A stretch of DNA of 64,000 nt from Pseudomonadota bacterium (GCA_018242425.1 JAFEBX010000011.1:389134-453133), one strand, 5' to 3'; counted from the stretch's first letter, positions 47,457 through 61,617 are shown. A program made the numbers and translations. Notes: generated by a model from the sequence alone, not told the origin.

Positions 47457-50293
47457 CAGAAGAAGCTCCGCTGTTCGCCGGCGCCATCGACGTTCTCGAT
47501 GCAGCGGCCGCACAGTTCCGGATGCTCGCCATGGCTGCCGATATCGGCGCGATGCTGCCAGCAGCGCACGCATTTCGGCTTGGCGGTCTTGCTGGCCAGC
47601 ACCGACGATGCCTTGCCGACGCTTTGCACGCTGACATCGCCACTGATGAAGAAGAAGCGCAATTCGTCGGCCATCGGCGCCAGCCACGCATGGGTGGTGT
47701 CATCGACGTCCAGCGTGATGTCCGCTTCCAGCGCCGCACCGATCTCGCCGGCGGCGCGCATCGGTTCCAGCGTCTTCGCCACCTGCTCGCGCAGTTGCAG
47801 CAATGCATCGAACTGGTCGGCGGTCGGAACGGAATGGGCAGGCAGCTCCGCCAATCCCTCGTACCAGGTCGCCAGTTGCACGCTCGCGGCATGTTCGCCC
47901 GGCAGGTACGACCAGATTTCCTCGGCGGTGAACGACAGGATCGGTGCCATCCAGCGCGCCAATGCTTCAGCAATGTGGTGCATCGCGGTCTGCGCGCTGC
48001 GACGTCCTCGCGAATCCTCCTGCATGGTGTACAGGCGGTCCTTGGTGACGTCGAGATAGAGCGAACCGAGGTCGATGCTGCAGAAGTTCATCAGCAGCTG
48101 CACCACGTCGGCGAAGTCGTAGCGGGCGTAGGCCGCGGTGATCCGTGCCTGCACGTGCGCGGCGCGATGCACCGCCCAGCGGTCGAGCGCGACCATGTCG
48201 TCGAGCGCCACGGCATTCTTCGCCGGATCGAAACCACTCAGGTTGCCGAGCAGGAAGCGCGCGGTGTTGCGGATGCGGCGATAGGCATCTGCAGTGCGCT
48301 TGAGGATTTCCTGCGACAGCGACATCTCGTTGCTGTAGTCGGTCGACGCGATCCACAGGCGCAGGATATCGGCGCCCAGCGTCTTGATGATGTCCTGCGG
48401 CTCGATGCCGTTGCCGAGCGACTTCGACATCTTGCGACCGTGCTCGTCCACGGTGAAGCCGTGGGTGAGGCATTCGCGGTACGGCGCGGCCTTGTCGATC
48501 GCGACCGCCGCCAGCAGCGACGACTGGAACCAGCCGCGATGCTGGTCGGAACCTTCGAGATAAAGATCGACCGGCAATTCGTAGCCGCGCGCCTTGACCA
48601 CGCACTGGCTGCTGACGCCGGAATCGAACCAGACATCGAGGATGTCGCGAACCTTGTCGTAGTGCGCGGCTTCATCGCCAAGCAGATCGGCGGCATCGAG
48701 CGCGTACCAGGCATCAACGCCACCCTGCTCCACCCGCCGGGCGACCTGCTCCATCAACTCGACGCTGCGCGGATGCGGCTCACCGGTTTCGCGATGCACG
48801 AACAATGCGATCGGCACGCCCCAGGTGCGCTGGCGCGAGATCGTCCAGTCCGGACGGTTTTCGATCATGCCGGCGATGCGGGCTTCGCCCCATTCCGGAT
48901 ACCACTTCACGCCCGGGATCGATGCCAGCGCATCGCGGCGCAAATTCGCTTGGTCCATCGAGATGAACCACTGCGGGGTGGCGCGGAACGCGATCGGCGT
49001 CTTGTGGCGCCAGCAATGCGGATAACTGTGCTTGAGCGGTGCGTAGGCGAGCAACGCGCCATTGCCGCGCAGTCCTTCGACGATCGCATCGTTGGCCTTC
49101 CAGATATGCAGGCCGGCAAGCTGGATGTCGCCGAACGGCGGCGTCGACGGCAGGTAGACGCCGCGTCCATCGACCGGATTGAGTTGCGCCAGCGTGTAAC
49201 GATCCATCAAGCCGTATTTCAGCGAGACCTGGTAATCCTCCTGGCCGTGGCCGGGCGCGGTGTGCACGGCGCCGGTACCGTCTTCGTCGGAGACGTGGTC
49301 GCCGACCAGGATCGGGATCTCGCGCTCGGCATAGAACGGATGCTGCAGCACTTCGTTCTCGAGCTGGCTGCCGCGGACGTGGCCATGCGCGACCACTTCG
49401 ATCACGCCATAGCGATTCAGCGCCTTCTGCGCCAATGCCGATGCCAGCACCAGCCAGCGCTTGCGGCCGTCATGGATCGGGCCTTCGACCAGCGCGTATT
49501 CGATGTCCGGACCCAGCGACACCGCCAACGATGCCGGCAGCGTCCACGGCGTGGTGGTCCAGATCGGCAGCGCGACTTCGACGCCATCCGGCAATTCCGT
49601 ACCGAACAATGCGGCGAGCGCCTTGGGATCGCGCGCCGTGTAGACGACATCGATCGCCGGCGAAGTGCGGTCGGCGTACTCGATCTCGGCTTCGGCCAGC
49701 GCCGATCCGCAATCGAAGCACCAGTGCACCGGCTTCACGCCGCGGGCGAGATGGCCGTTCTCCACGACTTTCGCCAGCGCGCGGATTTCGTCGGCTTCGT
49801 ACTTGAAGTCGAGCGTGCGGTACGGATTATCCCAGTCACCGAGGATGCCGAGGCGCTTGAAATCGGTGCGCTGGATATCGATCTGGCTCAGCGCGTATTC
49901 GCGGCACTTCTGGCGGAACTGGTCGGCGTCGAGCTTGTCGCCGACCTTGCCGAATTTCTTTTCGATCGCGATTTCGATCGGCAGGCCATGGCAGTCCCAG
50001 CCCGGGATGTACGGCGAATCGAAGCCGGCCAGCGACTTCGACTTGACGATGACGTCCTTGAGCACCTTGTTGACGGCGTGGCCGAGGTGGATCGCACCGT
50101 TTGCATAGGGCGGGCCATCGTGCAGGAAGAAGCGCGGGCGCCCCTTCGCGGCATCGCGCAGCTGCTGGTACAGGCCTTCCTGTTCCCAGCGCGCCAGCAT
50201 CAACGGCTCGCGCTTGGGCAGGTCGCCGCGCATCGGGAATTCCGTCGCCGGCAGCAGGATGGTGGATTTGTAGCGGTGCTCGTTGTCGCTCAT
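47456..50293 (-). CDS. ileS: Isoleucine--tRNA ligase
   Basis: This encodes 945 residues. The class I motifs are [19 protein letters not shown] (HIGH) and KMSKSLGN (KMSKS), with the CP1 editing domain between them. The C-terminal zinc finger [12 protein letters not shown] and CGRCIENV marks the bacterial type 1 enzyme, which is the mupirocin-sensitive class. It lies between ribF and lspA in the conserved operon. Confidence 0.98.
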   Translation of the reverse strand: MSDNEHRYKSTILLPATEFPMRGDLPKREPLMLARWEQEGLYQQLRDAAKGRPRFFLHDGPPYANGAIHLGHAVNKVLKDVIVKSKSLAGFDSPYIPGWDCHGLPIEIAIEKKFGKVGDKLDADQFRQKCREYALSQIDIQRTDFKRLGILGDWDNPYRTLDFKYEADEIRALAKVVENGHLARGVKPVHWCFDCGSALAEAEIEYADRTSPAIDVVYTARDPKALAALFGTELPDGVEVALPIWTTTPWTLPASLAVSLGPDIEYALVEGPIHDGRKRWLVLASALAQKALNRYGVIEVVAHGHVRGSQLENEVLQHPFYAEREIPILVGDHVSDEDGTGAVHTAPGHGQEDYQVSLKYGLMDRYTLAQLNPVDGRGVYLPSTPPFGDIQLAGLHIWKANDAIVEGLRGNGALLAYAPLKHSYPHCWRHKTPIAFRATPQWFISMDQANLRRDALASIPGVKWYPEWGEARIAGMIENRPDWTISRQRTWGVPIALFVHRETGEPHPRSVELMEQVARRVEQGGVDAWYALDAADLLGDEAAHYDKVRDILDVWFDSGVSSQCVVKARGYELPVDLYLEGSDQHRGWFQSSLLAAVAIDKAAPYRECLTHGFTVDEHGRKMSKSLGNGIEPQDIIKTLGADILRLWIASTDYSNEMSLSQEILKRTADAYRRIRNTARFLLGNLSGFDPAKNAVALDDMVALDRWAVHRAAHVQARITAAYARYDFADVVQLLMNFCSIDLGSLYLDVTKDRLYTMQEDSRGRRSAQTAMHHIAEALARWMAPILSFTAEEIWSYLPGEHAASVQLATWYEGLAELPAHSVPTADQFDALLQLREQVAKTLEPMRAAGEIGAALEADITLDVDDTTHAWLAPMADELRFFFISGDVSVQSVGKASSVLASKTAKPKCVRCWQHRADIGSHGEHPELCGRCIENVDGAGEQRSFF

Positions 50294-50308
50294 CGTTTCG
50301 TCTTCAAT

Positions 50309-51256
50309 TCATGCAGGCGTCGGCGACGACTGCTCTCGTAACAGGGTACGCGCGGCGGTGGCGTCGCGCTCCATCTGGGCCGTCAGTGCATCCAGCCCGT
50401 CGAACTTTTCCTCGTCGCGCAGCTTGGCGACGAATTCCACGTCGATGCGCTTGCCGTAGAGATCGCCATCGAAATCGAACAGGTGCGCTTCCAGCAGCGG
50501 CTCGACGCCATCAACGGTCGGCCGCGTGCCGAAGCTCGACACCGAAGGCCACGGCCGATCGCCCACGCCGTGCACCCAGGTCGCGTAGATGCCTTGCAGC
50601 GCCGGCTTCTTGCGGAAACGCAGGTTCGCCGTCGGGAATCCGAGCTTGCGGCCGAGTTGCTGGCCACGCACCACCCGTCCGCCGATGGCGTAGGGGCGAC
50701 CGAGCAGGCGCGTCGTCGTGACGAAATCACCGCTCGACAACGCCGCGCGGATGACCGAACTCGACACGCGTTCACCAGTGCGTGCCAGCGGTTCGATCGC
50801 AGCGGCCGCTAGCCCGGCCTGTTCGCCACGTTCGCGCAACACCGCAAGATCGCCACCACGTCCGCGCCCGAAGCGGAAATCGGGGCCGACCCAGACTTCG
50901 CGCACGTGCAGGCGATCGACAAGAATCCGGTCGATGAATTCCAGCGCGTCGAGTTGCGTTAGCGCCCTGTTGAAGCGCAATTGCCCGACGATGTCGACGC
51001 CCATCGCCGACAGCATGCGCAGGCGCGCGCCGGGCAACATCAACCGCGGCGGCGGATCGTTCGGCGAGAAGAATTCGCGCGGCAGCGGTTCGAAACACAC
51101 CACCGCAGCCGGCAACCCGAGTTCGCGCGCACGTTCGATCGTTTGCCGGATCAGGGACTGGTGCCCCAGGTGCAGGCCATCGAACGCACCGACGCAGGCC
51201 ACGCAGCCTTGCGGGCTCACGGGCGGGCCATCGATGTCGCGGAACAGTCGCAGCAT
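50309..51256 (-). CDS. ribF: Bifunctional riboflavin kinase/FAD synthetase
   Basis: This encodes 315 residues from MLRLFRDIDGPPVSPQG. The FMN adenylyltransferase half has CVGAFDGLHLGHQSLI and the SSSVIRAAL region; the kinase half has VVRGQQLGRKLGFPTANL and the DGDLYGKRIDVEF motif. It turns riboflavin into FMN and FAD. It sits 15 bases upstream of ileS and 62 downstream of murJ. No FMN riboswitch is visible upstream. Confidence 0.97.
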   Translation of the reverse strand: MLRLFRDIDGPPVSPQGCVACVGAFDGLHLGHQSLIRQTIERARELGLPAAVVCFEPLPREFFSPNDPPPRLMLPGARLRMLSAMGVDIVGQLRFNRALTQLDALEFIDRILVDRLHVREVWVGPDFRFGRGRGGDLAVLRERGEQAGLAAAAIEPLARTGERVSSSVIRAALSSGDFVTTTRLLGRPYAIGGRVVRGQQLGRKLGFPTANLRFRKKPALQGIYATWVHGVGDRPWPSVSSFGTRPTVDGVEPLLEAHLFDFDGDLYGKRIDVEFVAKLRDEEKFDGLDALTAQMERDATAARTLLREQSSPTPA

Positions 51257-51318
51257 TTGGGCGCCCGCGGCGGCGGGCGATCGGTTTTTCGGGGATTCGC
51301 CAGTATAGCCGTCGTGCA

Positions 51319-52947
51319 TCAATGCTCGCGGAAGTCGGACAGGCGGAAACCCAGCGCCAGCATCGCCAGCCCGTAGACCAGCCCGCCACCCGCGACCAGG
51401 ACACCCAGCCAGGCGATCCGCATCAACGGCGGCGCCAAAGTGAAATCCGGCGCGTAATGCAGCCCGACCAGCAGGAAGGCTGCCATGGCGGCATTGGCGA
51501 TGCCGACGCGCCACAGGAAACTCCCCCACCCGTCCCGCGGATCGTAGACTCCGGCCTTGCGCAGCCAGCGCCACAGCAGGACCAGGTTGAGATAGCTCGA
51601 CAACGCACTGGCGAGGCCCAGCGCGAAATGCAGGCCCGGATGCGTGGCCAGCGTCTCGACCCAGCCGCCGGTTTTCGCCGCGTCCGGCAGCTTCGCGTAG
51701 AGCAGCGCCAGCAGCAGCGCGGTGAACACCATGTTGGCGATCAGCGCGGTGATGCCGGCGCGCATCGGCGTGCGCGTGTCCTGGCGTGCGTAGAACGCCG
51801 GCAGCACCGTCTTCACCAGCGCGAATGCCGGCAGCCCGAAGCTCAGGCCGAAGACCGACAGCGCCGCCATCCGCGTGTCATGCGGCAGGAACCTGCCGTG
51901 CTGGAAGATCGTCGCGACCAGCGGAATCGACAACAACATCAGGCCCAGCATCGCCGGGATGATGATGATCAGGGTCGAACGCAGGCCCCAGTCCAGCGAT
52001 TTCGAAAACCCGACGCGATCGGTGTTGACGTGGTGGCGCGACAGCGTCGGCAGGATCACCGTGCCGAGGGCGATGCCGAACACACCCAGCGGCAACTCGA
52101 GGAAACGATCCGCCGCCGACAGCCAGCTCTGCGAGCCCGCGGCCAGCTTGGAGGCGACGAAGGTATCGAACAGCAGGTTGATCTGCGCCACCGACGAACC
52201 GATCAGGGTCGGCACCATCAGGCCCATCACCTTGCGCACGTCGGGATGGTTCCAGCCCCAGCGCGGCATCGACAGCAGGTCGAGCTTCGACAGCGCCGGC
52301 ATCAGGAACAGCAGTTGCAGGATGCCCGCGGCGAGCACCGCCCAACCCATCGCCATGATCGGCGGGTGCGCGAGCTTCGATCCCCACCATGCGCCGGCGA
52401 TCATGCAGATGTTGAGGATGATCGGCGCCAGCGCCGGCAGCCCGAAGCGGTGATAGCTGTTGAGCGCGCCCGCCGACAGCGCCGTCAGCGACACGAACAG
52501 CAGGAACGGGAAGGTCCACCACAGCAGGTGGACGATCAGTTCATGCTGGCCAGGCACCGGCCTGACGTTGTTGGAGAAGGCATCGGCGAACCACGGCGCC
52601 AGCAGCATGCCCAGCGCGGTGACGATCAGCAGCACGCCTCCCAGCGTCCCCGATGTCCGCGCCACCAGTTCCTTGAGGTCCTCGTGGCTGCGCTTTTCCT
52701 TGATCTCGGTGAACACCGGCACGAAGGCGGTCGAGAACGAGCCCTCGGCGAACAGCCGGCGCATGAAGTTGGGGATGCGGAACGCCACCCAGAAGGCGTC
52801 GGTCATCGGCCCGGCGCCGAAGGCCGCGTTGAAGCTGGTATCGCGCACCAGCCCGAACACCCGGCTGAGCATGGTCATGCTGCCGAACGACAGGATCCCC
52901 CGGGCCATGCTGCGCTGGCGGGGCTTTGCGGCGCCTTCCCCACTCAT
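51319..52947 (-). CDS. murJ: Lipid II flippase MurJ (MviN)
   Basis: This encodes 542 residues with about 14 membrane segments. The conserved opening SRVFGLVRDTSFNAAFGAGP is followed by MTDAFWVAFRIPNFMRRLFA and GSFSTAFVPVF. MurJ flips lipid II across the inner membrane for wall synthesis. It is first of a leftward group murJ-ribF-ileS-lspA-ispH and is divergent from rpsT. Confidence 0.97.
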   Translation of the reverse strand: MSGEGAAKPRQRSMARGILSFGSMTMLSRVFGLVRDTSFNAAFGAGPMTDAFWVAFRIPNFMRRLFAEGSFSTAFVPVFTEIKEKRSHEDLKELVARTSGTLGGVLLIVTALGMLLAPWFADAFSNNVRPVPGQHELIVHLLWWTFPFLLFVSLTALSAGALNSYHRFGLPALAPIILNICMIAGAWWGSKLAHPPIMAMGWAVLAAGILQLLFLMPALSKLDLLSMPRWGWNHPDVRKVMGLMVPTLIGSSVAQINLLFDTFVASKLAAGSQSWLSAADRFLELPLGVFGIALGTVILPTLSRHHVNTDRVGFSKSLDWGLRSTLIIIIPAMLGLMLLSIPLVATIFQHGRFLPHDTRMAALSVFGLSFGLPAFALVKTVLPAFYARQDTRTPMRAGITALIANMVFTALLLALLYAKLPDAAKTGGWVETLATHPGLHFALGLASALSSYLNLVLLWRWLRKAGVYDPRDGWGSFLWRVGIANAAMAAFLLVGLHYAPDFTLAPPLMRIAWLGVLVAGGGLVYGLAMLALGFRLSDFREH

Positions 52948-52962
52948 GCCCGCCCCCTCGAC

Positions 52963-52991
52963 TTGACGGGGGTGAATGGGCCTGCCATACT
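52963..52991 (+). promoter_or_regulatory. Strong promoter of rpsT
   Basis: TTGACG, 17 bases, CATACT with a TGC just before the -10 (extended -10). Transcription would start near 52998 and give a leader of about 60 bases. Confidence 0.7.
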
Positions 52992-53057
52992 TTTCTGTCT
53001 CGCGTTCCGCGACATCACATTTCCCGTCTCTACAGACCGTTTTCCTAAGGTTTCATC

Positions 53058-53327
53058 GTGGCCAACATCAAGTCCGCCAAGAAGCGCGCCAAGCAGACCA
53101 TCGTCCGCAACGCCCGCAACAACAGCCAGCGTTCCATGCTCCGCACCGCCGTCAAGAAGGTGCTGAAGGCACTGAACTCCAACGACGCCGCGGGCGCCAC
53201 CGAAGCCTTCGCGACCGCGCAGCCGATCCTCGATCGCTTCGCTTCGCGCGGCCTGATCCACAAGAACAAGGCCGCTCGCCACAAGAGCCGCCTGAACGCC
53301 CGCATCAAGGCCATCAAGGCCGCCTGA
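53058..53327 (+). CDS. rpsT: 30S ribosomal protein S20
   Basis: This encodes 89 residues ([20 protein letters not shown] onward), read from a GTG codon with TAAGG seven bases upstream. The protein is very basic and helical, and binds 16S rRNA in the 30S body. Escherichia coli rpsT also uses a non-ATG codon (UUG), tied to its translational autocontrol; the GTG here may play a similar role. A bidirectional terminator follows. Confidence 0.97.
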   Translation: MANIKSAKKRAKQTIVRNARNNSQRSMLRTAVKKVLKALNSNDAAGATEAFATAQPILDRFASRGLIHKNKAARHKSRLNARIKAIKAA

Positions 53328-53375
53328 CCCGGCGTTGCCGTCGCGGCGCTTCAACGCCGCGACAACCGCAAAAGA

Positions 53376-53398
53376 CCCCGCCTCGAGCGGGGTTTTTT
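53376..53398. terminator. Bidirectional terminator between rpsT and obg
   Basis: CCCCGC-CTCGA-GCGGGG is a 6 bp GC stem with a 5-base loop, then TTTTTT on the plus strand. On the minus strand the same stem is followed by TCTTTT, so it can also end obg transcription. Confidence 0.9.
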
Positions 53399-53412
53399 CG
53401 TGCCCGCGGGAA

Positions 53413-54504
<1,092 letters not shown>

Positions 54505-54661
54505 TCAAGGCGTCTGCTGCGTCCCTGAACGCCCGACCATGGATGGTCGGGCCGGGCGATCCGAAGCGAAAATTGCATCGCCATGGACGGCAGCAGAACT
54601 GGCTGACAACGTACAAAATTGAAGGAAGGTGAAGCTTAGCCGGTTTGGCGTGCTTCAAACG

Positions 54662-54682
54662 AAAAACCCCGCCGAAGCGGGG
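54662..54682 (-). terminator. Terminator after rpmA
   Basis: On the minus strand CCCCGC-TTCG-GCGGGG, a 6 bp stem with a stable UUCG loop, is followed by TTTTT. It stands 27 bases after the rpmA stop. Confidence 0.9.
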
Positions 54683-54709
54683 CTTTCCGGTGTGCATCTG
54701 GCGCGAGTA

Positions 54710-54967
54710 TTACCCGGCCACGACGCTCACGGTGCGGCGCTTCTGGGCGCCCTTCACCGCGAATTCGACCTTGCCGTCGACCAGCGCGAACAGCGTGTGG
54801 TCGCGACCCAGGCCGACGCCCGGACCCGGATGGAACTGGGTGCCGCGCTGGCGGACGATGATGTTGCCGGCTTCGATGGCCTGGCCACCGTAGATCTTCA
54901 CGCCGAGGTATTTCGGGTTGGAGTCGCGGCCGTTGCGCGAGGAACCTACGCCCTTTTTGTGTGCCAT
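54710..54967 (-). CDS. rpmA: 50S ribosomal protein L27
   Basis: This encodes 85 residues, [20 protein letters not shown] onward, with [21 protein letters not shown]27's N-terminal tail reaches the peptidyl-transferase centre. It lies 12 bases after rplU in a two-gene operon that ends in a terminator. Confidence 0.98.
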   Translation of the reverse strand: MAHKKGVGSSRNGRDSNPKYLGVKIYGGQAIEAGNIIVRQRGTQFHPGPGVGLGRDHTLFALVDGKVEFAVKGAQKRRTVSVVAG

Positions 54968-54979
54968 GACTGCGTCTCC

Positions 54980-55297
54980 TTAGTTCTTGCCGCCGGCAAT
55001 GCCGGTGATCTCGATTTCGGTGTAATGCTGGCGGTGACCCATCTGCTTGCGATGGTGCTTGCGGCGACGGAACTTCACGATCTTCACCTTGTCGGCGCGG
55101 CCGTGGCCGATCACCTTGGCGGAGACGGTGGCGCCCTTCAGCGCGTCGCCCAGCTTCACGCCTTCGCCGTCGCCCAGCAGAAGCACCTGGTCAAAGGTGA
55201 CTTCGTTGCCGGCTTCGACTTCCAGCTTTTCGACTCGCAGGGTTTCGCCCTGCATCACGCGGTACTGCTTACCGCCCGTGACTACTACTGCGTACAT
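54980..55297 (-). CDS. rplU: 50S ribosomal protein L21
   Basis: This encodes 105 residues from [20 protein letters not shown]. The family signature [20 protein letters not shown] is at the C-terminus. L21 binds 23S rRNA. An AAGGAAGC ribosome site is just upstream and a TATAAT promoter 60 bases before the start. Confidence 0.98.
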   Translation of the reverse strand: MYAVVVTGGKQYRVMQGETLRVEKLEVEAGNEVTFDQVLLLGDGEGVKLGDALKGATVSAKVIGHGRADKVKIVKFRRRKHHRKQMGHRQHYTEIEITGIAGGKN

Positions 55298-55357
55298 GAC
55301 CAAGCTTCCTTTGTCGTTATTGTGGTCCAGCGCGCGGTCGGGCGCACTGAACCTGAA

Positions 55358-55387
55358 ATTATAGGGCCTTTGGCGACACCGGCGCAA
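55358..55387 (-). promoter_or_regulatory. Promoter of rplU-rpmA
   Basis: A perfect -10 TATAAT (55358-55363) and a weak -35 TTGCGC (55382-55387) are 18 bases apart on the minus strand. Confidence 0.65.
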
Positions 55388-55460
55388 GCCGGGGAGCCCC
55401 GCCTCGCCACGGTTCCAGCCGGCGTGGGATCATCGATCCTCCCCATCCCGGACAGACTCC

Positions 55461-55982
55461 ATGGCCCACGCACGCACACCCGGGATCGGCATCTGGCTGC
55501 CGTGGGTGCTGCTGGCTGTGGCAGTCGCCGCCGGGCTGGCCCTGCTGGATCGCGACGGTTCCCAACTGGCAGCCCCCATCTCAAAGCCGGTTGCGACGCC
55601 CGTGGCCGCCGTGCGGAGCCCTGCCCAAGCGGCCCTCCTGCAGCCACGCCTGCACTTCGACAGCCGGGTGGGCACCATGAACGTGGCTGGCCAGCTCGGC
55701 GATACCGACAGGGCCCGCCTGGACATGGCGCTGGCACGGACCTTCAAGGCCGAAGCAGTGGAAGGCGATATCGGCAGCGACCCCGGGATCGAACCTGCCG
55801 CCTGGCTCGATGAAGTGATCCTGTTGTTGCCCGACTTCAAGGCCACGTCCATCAAGTTTGCGATCGATGGCGACGCGGCGAGGGTCGATCTGTCCCGCGT
55901 ACCCGAACGCGACCGCGCTGCCATATCGAAAAAAATCCGCGGGCTTTTCACCGGCATCGAGGTCCGCGGTCTCGTCGATTGA
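55461..55982 (+). CDS. Membrane-anchored protein with BON-like domain, unknown function
   Basis: This encodes 173 residues. One membrane helix lies at about 11-29 (IWLPWVLLAVAVAAGLALL) and the rest should be periplasmic. The segment from LHFDSRVGTMNVAGQLGD to the end, with VEGDIGSDPGIEPAAWLDEV and ATSIKFAIDGDAARVDLS, resembles the BON-type repeats that precede OmpA domains in some outer-membrane proteins, but no OmpA domain follows. It lies upstream of uvrA on the same strand, 83 bases away. Confidence 0.6.
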   Translation: MAHARTPGIGIWLPWVLLAVAVAAGLALLDRDGSQLAAPISKPVATPVAAVRSPAQAALLQPRLHFDSRVGTMNVAGQLGDTDRARLDMALARTFKAEAVEGDIGSDPGIEPAAWLDEVILLLPDFKATSIKFAIDGDAARVDLSRVPERDRAAISKKIRGLFTGIEVRGLVD

Positions 55983-56065
55983 GACTTGCACCCGGCACGA
56001 TTGCCCCCATCTGCATAGCAGGGCTACGCTAGGCGATTGCCCTCTCCTCCCTCACTGGAAAGCCG

Positions 56066-58918
<2,853 letters not shown>

Positions 58919-58919
58919 C

Positions 58920-59324
58920 ATGACCGCCAAGACGTTCAACACTTCACTCGACGTGCGCTGGCGTGACCTCGACGCCTTCAACCACGTCAACAACGGCACC
59001 TACCTCAGCTATCTCGAGGAAGCGCGCATCCGCTGGTTCGCGCGGGTCGGCGAACCGTGGGTGACCGAGGAATTCGCCCCGGTGATCGCTTCGTCGACGC
59101 TCAACTACCGCGAGCCGGTGAATTATCCGGCGATGCTGGACATCGAATTGTCCAGCGAGAAGATCGGCACCACCAGCGTCGTGGTCGGGCATCGCATCAA
59201 GGGCGCCGATGGCCGCCTGCATTGCGACGGCAATGTCGCGATCGTGTGGATCGACCTCAAGACCGGGCGGCCGCGCCCCTTGCCGGAAGGCGTGCGGCGT
59301 GCGGCGGAGTTGCTGGCGGGCTGA
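58920..59324 (+). CDS. Acyl-CoA thioesterase (4HBT/YbgC-like hotdog fold)
   Basis: This encodes 134 residues. The catalytic motif VRWRDLDAFNHVNNGTYLSY with the Asp in LDAFNH is the 4-hydroxybenzoyl-CoA/YbgC thioesterase signature. The specific acyl-CoA is not known. It starts two bases after the uvrA stop and may be translated from the same message. Confidence 0.92.
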   Translation: MTAKTFNTSLDVRWRDLDAFNHVNNGTYLSYLEEARIRWFARVGEPWVTEEFAPVIASSTLNYREPVNYPAMLDIELSSEKIGTTSVVVGHRIKGADGRLHCDGNVAIVWIDLKTGRPRPLPEGVRRAAELLAG

Positions 59325-59343
59325 TCGCCCGCCGCGTGATCGC

Positions 59344-61503
59344 CTACTTCTTCGACGGCACGCCCATTTCCTGCAGCAACTGCGGCGCGGGATCGACCAC
59401 CGTCATCACCCAGCGCATGTAGCGCTGGTCCATCGAAATCATCCGCGTCATCGCCGGATCGAACACCCAGTTCGATGCCACCGACTCCCAGTTGCCGTCG
59501 AAGGCGAGACCGACCAGCTTCCCGTGCGCGTCCATCACCGGTGATCCCGAATTGCCGCCAGTGATGTCGAGATCGGAAAGGAAATCGACCGGCACGCCGC
59601 CAAGCTTGCTGTCTTCCAGCCCGGCATAACGCTTGGCCTTGATCGCATCGAGCGCGGCCTTCGGCGTATCGAACGGTTCCTTGCCGGTGGTCTTGGCGAC
59701 GATCTCGTCGATCGTGGTGAACGGCGCCTGCTTGCTGCCATCGAGCTTGGTGTAGCCGGTTACGTTGCCGAAGGTGATGCGCAACGAGGAGTTGGCATCC
59801 GGATACACCGCCTTGCCATGCGCCTTGCGGTAATCGGCCAGTGCCTTGAGATAGACCGGCCGCGCGACCAGCAACTCGCCGGCGCGCGCCTTGCGCGCAT
59901 CTTCCAGGTTCAGCAGCGTCGGCGTCACCGCGACCGCGTAACGGATCGCCGGATCGTCACTGGCCTCGAACGCAGCGCGATCTGCATGAAGCCACTTCGT
60001 GCGCTCTGCGTCCTTGCCCAGCGCGCTCTTGTGCATGCGCGCGACGGCATCCGTCACCGACTTGGCGTCGTTTCCGCCGATCCATTTGTCCAGCTCGGCG
60101 ATGTGCTGGTCGGCGGGCAAGCCGACGTAGCGATTCAACCAGTAGGCCTGCAACTGGCTGTCCATCCCGCTGTCGTAGCGCTTGTCCATCTGCTTGAGCA
60201 TGGCCTCGATGCCGGCGATATCGCGCTGCTGGTAGCCGGATGCGCGTTGCGCATCGGGCTTGGCACGTTCGATCGCCAACCGATACAACTGCACTGCAGT
60301 GCCGCCCAGGGTTCCACCCACTTGCGGCACGGCCAAATCGCGCTCGCGGGTCTTCGCCGACTGTGCATTGAGCGTCACGATGGTGTTCCAGGCCGCCAAC
60401 GCCGGTTCGCCCGCCTTGCGCTGCTTCTTCAGCCACGCCAGTACCGCGGACTCTTCCGCCTGCTTCGCTGCCAGCGCGTTGGTGCGACGGAATCCTTCCA
60501 GCTGCCCGTCGAAATTCTTCAGCGTGTTTTCCCAGCCGCGCACGGTGCTGGCGTACTTCACCGCGACGTCGGGATTCTTCGCGCCCGCCGCCTGCACCAT
60601 CGCCACCAGTTCCTTGTACGTCTTGCTGATGGTCGGATACAGCCAGTCCTGGGTGCTGCGGAATTCATCCACCAATGCATAGCGGCTGGTCGATCCCGGA
60701 TACCCCGCGACCATCACGAAATCGCCGGCCTGCAGCGGCTGGTCGGCGATCTTCAGCCAATGCTTCGGCTGGTACGGCACATTGTCCTTGCTGTACGCGG
60801 CCGGCTTGCCGTCCTTGCCGACATAGGCGCGCAGGAAGGAGAAATCTCCGGCGTGGCGTGGCCACATCCAGTTGTCGACTTCCCCGCCGAAATTGCCGAT
60901 CGACGACGGTGGCGCGTAGGCCAGCCGCACGTCCCTGATTTCCAGGTACTTGAACAGGCGATAGGTATTGCCACCGAAGAAGCTGTAGAGGCGGCAGCGA
61001 TAGCCGCCACCGGTTTCGCAAGCCGACAGCAAGCGCTTCTCCAGCGTTTCCACCGCGCGCGTGCGATCGATCGGCGTCGTCGCCGAGGCGATGGCCGATT
61101 GCACCTGCGCGGTGACGTCATCGATGCGTTCCAGCGCGAAGATGCGCGCCGATGGCCCGGCGGTCACTTCATCGGACATTTTCGCGGCGTTGAAACCGGT
61201 TGCCATCAGGTTCTTGCGCGCGGTCGAATTGAGCTGGATCGCGCCATAGGCGCAATGGTGGTTGGTCGCGACCAGTCCCTGCGGCGAGACGAAGCTGGCG
61301 GTGCAGTTCCCGAGCGATACCACCGCGCCCAGCGGATCGCCGGTGAGGTCGGCCAACTGGGCGGGATCGAGCTTGAGCCCGGCGGCCTTCAGCGATTTGG
61401 CGATCTCCGGCAACTGTTGCGGCGTCCACATGCCCTCGCCCGCCTGCGCAACGGGAATGGCGGCGGTCACGGCAGCAAGGGTGGCCACGAACATCCGGCG
61501 CAT
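59344..61503 (-). CDS. S46 family dipeptidyl-peptidase (DPP7-like)
   Basis: This encodes 719 residues with a signal peptide (MRRMFVATLAAVTAAIPVAQ). The chymotrypsin-type site has His in VATNHHCAYG (82/83) and the catalytic Ser652 in TGGNSGSPVMD. The S1-pocket position that is Arg in DPP11 is Gly670 here (AFDGNWES), as in DPP7, which favours hydrophobic P1 residues over Asp/Glu. S46 enzymes release dipeptides from oligopeptides in the periplasm and are common in Xanthomonadaceae and Bacteroidetes. Confidence 0.93.
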   Translation of the reverse strand: MRRMFVATLAAVTAAIPVAQAGEGMWTPQQLPEIAKSLKAAGLKLDPAQLADLTGDPLGAVVSLGNCTASFVSPQGLVATNHHCAYGAIQLNSTARKNLMATGFNAAKMSDEVTAGPSARIFALERIDDVTAQVQSAIASATTPIDRTRAVETLEKRLLSACETGGGYRCRLYSFFGGNTYRLFKYLEIRDVRLAYAPPSSIGNFGGEVDNWMWPRHAGDFSFLRAYVGKDGKPAAYSKDNVPYQPKHWLKIADQPLQAGDFVMVAGYPGSTSRYALVDEFRSTQDWLYPTISKTYKELVAMVQAAGAKNPDVAVKYASTVRGWENTLKNFDGQLEGFRRTNALAAKQAEESAVLAWLKKQRKAGEPALAAWNTIVTLNAQSAKTRERDLAVPQVGGTLGGTAVQLYRLAIERAKPDAQRASGYQQRDIAGIEAMLKQMDKRYDSGMDSQLQAYWLNRYVGLPADQHIAELDKWIGGNDAKSVTDAVARMHKSALGKDAERTKWLHADRAAFEASDDPAIRYAVAVTPTLLNLEDARKARAGELLVARPVYLKALADYRKAHGKAVYPDANSSLRITFGNVTGYTKLDGSKQAPFTTIDEIVAKTTGKEPFDTPKAALDAIKAKRYAGLEDSKLGGVPVDFLSDLDITGGNSGSPVMDAHGKLVGLAFDGNWESVASNWVFDPAMTRMISMDQRYMRWVMTVVDPAPQLLQEMGVPSKK

Positions 61504-61617
61504 CGCATTTCTCCACAATCGAAACGAATTTCCATTAAACCATTTCGAACCTGAGCGGAATCCAGCGGTAAAATGGCGGTTCTTCCGCAACGCAGCAACG
61601 CCATGACGCAAGCGAGC

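Noticed and set aside
47432..50341. Very long open frame on the plus strand opposite ileS (about 970 codons)
   Set aside because: It is an antisense shadow caused by high GC at the third codon position; the true gene is IleRS on the minus strand.
51257..51318. FMN riboswitch before ribF
   Set aside because: The gap to murJ is only 62 bases and shows none of the conserved RFN helices.
54515..54560. Palindrome-like CGACCATGGATGGTCGGG in the obg upstream gap as a regulatory site
   Set aside because: The arms are short and no promoter hexamers can be placed next to it; it could be chance.
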